Assembly (NCBI RefSeq): GCF_030503635.1
Contig: NZ_CP129965.1
Coordinates: 1,860,001 to 1,924,000, forward strand
Reading direction: 5' to 3'
DNA: 64,000 nucleotides
DNA from: Corynebacterium sp. P3-F1
GTDB lineage: Bacteria > Actinomycetota > Actinomycetes > Mycobacteriales > Mycobacteriaceae
This document shows positions 63,536 to 64,000 of this stretch, piece after piece. Below the pieces are notes generated by a model that did not search any database, was not told the DNA's origin, and was given only the letters and a program-made list of their open reading frames with translations. Numbering within the stretch: position 1 is the first letter of the stretch; every line of letters begins with the position of its first letter. The position numbers and the translations under genes were made by a program.

Positions 63536-64000
63536 ATGAGGCACACATCACACATCACCGCAGCGCTGCTCTTGACTGGGGCAGTGCTCGGTGTCACCGG
63601 ACCCGCCCACGCTGAGAATCAGTCCGCTCCAACGGGGACGCGCCTGATGCACCGCGACATTAATTCGTCCGACTCGGTTCCGTGGGCTGGTCCGAATGTG
63701 GCTGGGAATCTGAAGTGGTCTGTTCCGCTGGGAACCTGTTCGACCACTTTCCAAGCTTCTGACGGCATGGTGCTGGCTCTGTGCACCAAGTACCTAGGAA
63801 CGGAGCAGAAGCACAAGAACGCGCTTGGCGTGGATGTGGTCATTCCGTCAGTGATCCTCTTCGATCCGAATACTGCGCAACCTTTGGCGTCGCTGGAGTT
63901 GAAGAAGACATCGCTATTAGGCGGTGTCTACGGTTACTTGGACGAGCACGACAACGTGGTGATCGCCGAGGGAGACGATGTACTGAATATCAGTCACCGG
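63536..64000 (+). CDS. secreted protein, unknown (cut by window end)
   Basis: Open frame of 155 codons to the last base. MRHTSHITAALLLTGAVLGV plus TGPAHA is a Sec signal peptide. The mature part begins ENQSAPTGTRLMHRDINSSD and has two Cys (GTCSTTFQ; ALCTKYLG), then alternating beta-type stretches (VVIPSVILFDPN; GVYGYLDEHDNVVIAE) that resemble a beta-propeller-like lyase/dehydrogenase surface, but I do not recognise the family with certainty. The AGG before the ATG is too close for an ideal ribosome site, so the start may be elsewhere. Confidence 0.6.
   Translation, partial: MRHTSHITAALLLTGAVLGVTGPAHAENQSAPTGTRLMHRDINSSDSVPWAGPNVAGNLKWSVPLGTCSTTFQASDGMVLALCTKYLGTEQKHKNALGVDVVIPSVILFDPNTAQPLASLELKKTSLLGGVYGYLDEHDNVVIAEGDDVLNISHR

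Overview
The window is about 60 % G+C and reads as chromosomal DNA of a Corynebacterium species. Markers of this are an rpf2-type resuscitation factor, a BetP-like BCCT carrier, gapB, a Glp/GlpR (gephyrin-like) pair, an actinobacterial protein O-mannosyltransferase, an MhuD-type haem-degrading enzyme, and gene order shared with corynebacteria and mycobacteria (pgi - chorismate mutase - uvrD - M23 peptidase; rpmF - mprAB - htrA - moaB - mscL; galU - moeA-like - rimJ-like - glpR; pmt - rsmI - betP; metG ... tatD - rpf2 - rsmA - ispE - ABC-F). Nearly all of it is coding. I found no tRNA, rRNA, CRISPR array, prophage or intact insertion sequence.

Layout. 1-5.6 kb: end of an Lhr helicase, a Phd/VapC-type toxin-antitoxin pair with a likely operator, nei2, DedA and a GCS2-family ligase. 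5.6-17.4 kb: pgi, mhuD, chorismate mutase, uvrD, two secreted M23 peptidases, a DUF6350 membrane protein, purN-purH and a pair of envelope proteins, one of them a beta-lactamase-fold lipoprotein. 17.4-20.5 kb: six zinc-independent (cysteine-poor) ribosomal proteins, in two groups separated by a transporter gene broken by a 16-bp tandem duplication. 20.5-29.7 kb: remains of mprAB, then htrA, moaB, mscL, a SAF protein, a 5-FCL, galU, glp, an acetyltransferase and glpR. 29.7-46.4 kb: Tag-like, DoxX, zf-HC2, pmt, rsmI, betP, metG, a DUF222-HNH gene with an amber codon, tatD, rpf2, rsmA, ispE, ABC-F, a small monooxygenase and ppk2. 46.4-64 kb is more accessory: a histidine phosphatase whose membrane anchor is out of frame and which is flanked by duplication scars, then mpg, HAD, HIBCH-like, gapB and manA, a two-gene sulfolipid (SQDG) cassette, D-serine dehydratase with an MFS carrier, YihY, tandem patatins, an SDR and a dead lipoprotein gene.

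Functional themes are cell-wall growth and division (M23 peptidases, Rpf2, Glp/GlpR, Pmt), central carbon metabolism (pgi, gapB, manA, galU), DNA repair (uvrD, nei2, Tag-like, mpg, lhr) and translation under zinc shortage.

The strongest unexplained signal is not a gene. The word GCTTATCGACG (core CTTATCGACG) occurs 21 times by my reading, on both strands in nearly equal numbers (10 and 11), where about 0.1 is expected by composition. It sits mostly inside coding sequence, read as Leu-Ile-Asp, and 16 of the 19 Leu-Ile-Asp tripeptides I found use exactly this spelling. That is the pattern of a selected genomic DNA word (uptake sequence, recombination or segregation signal) and not of a protein motif.
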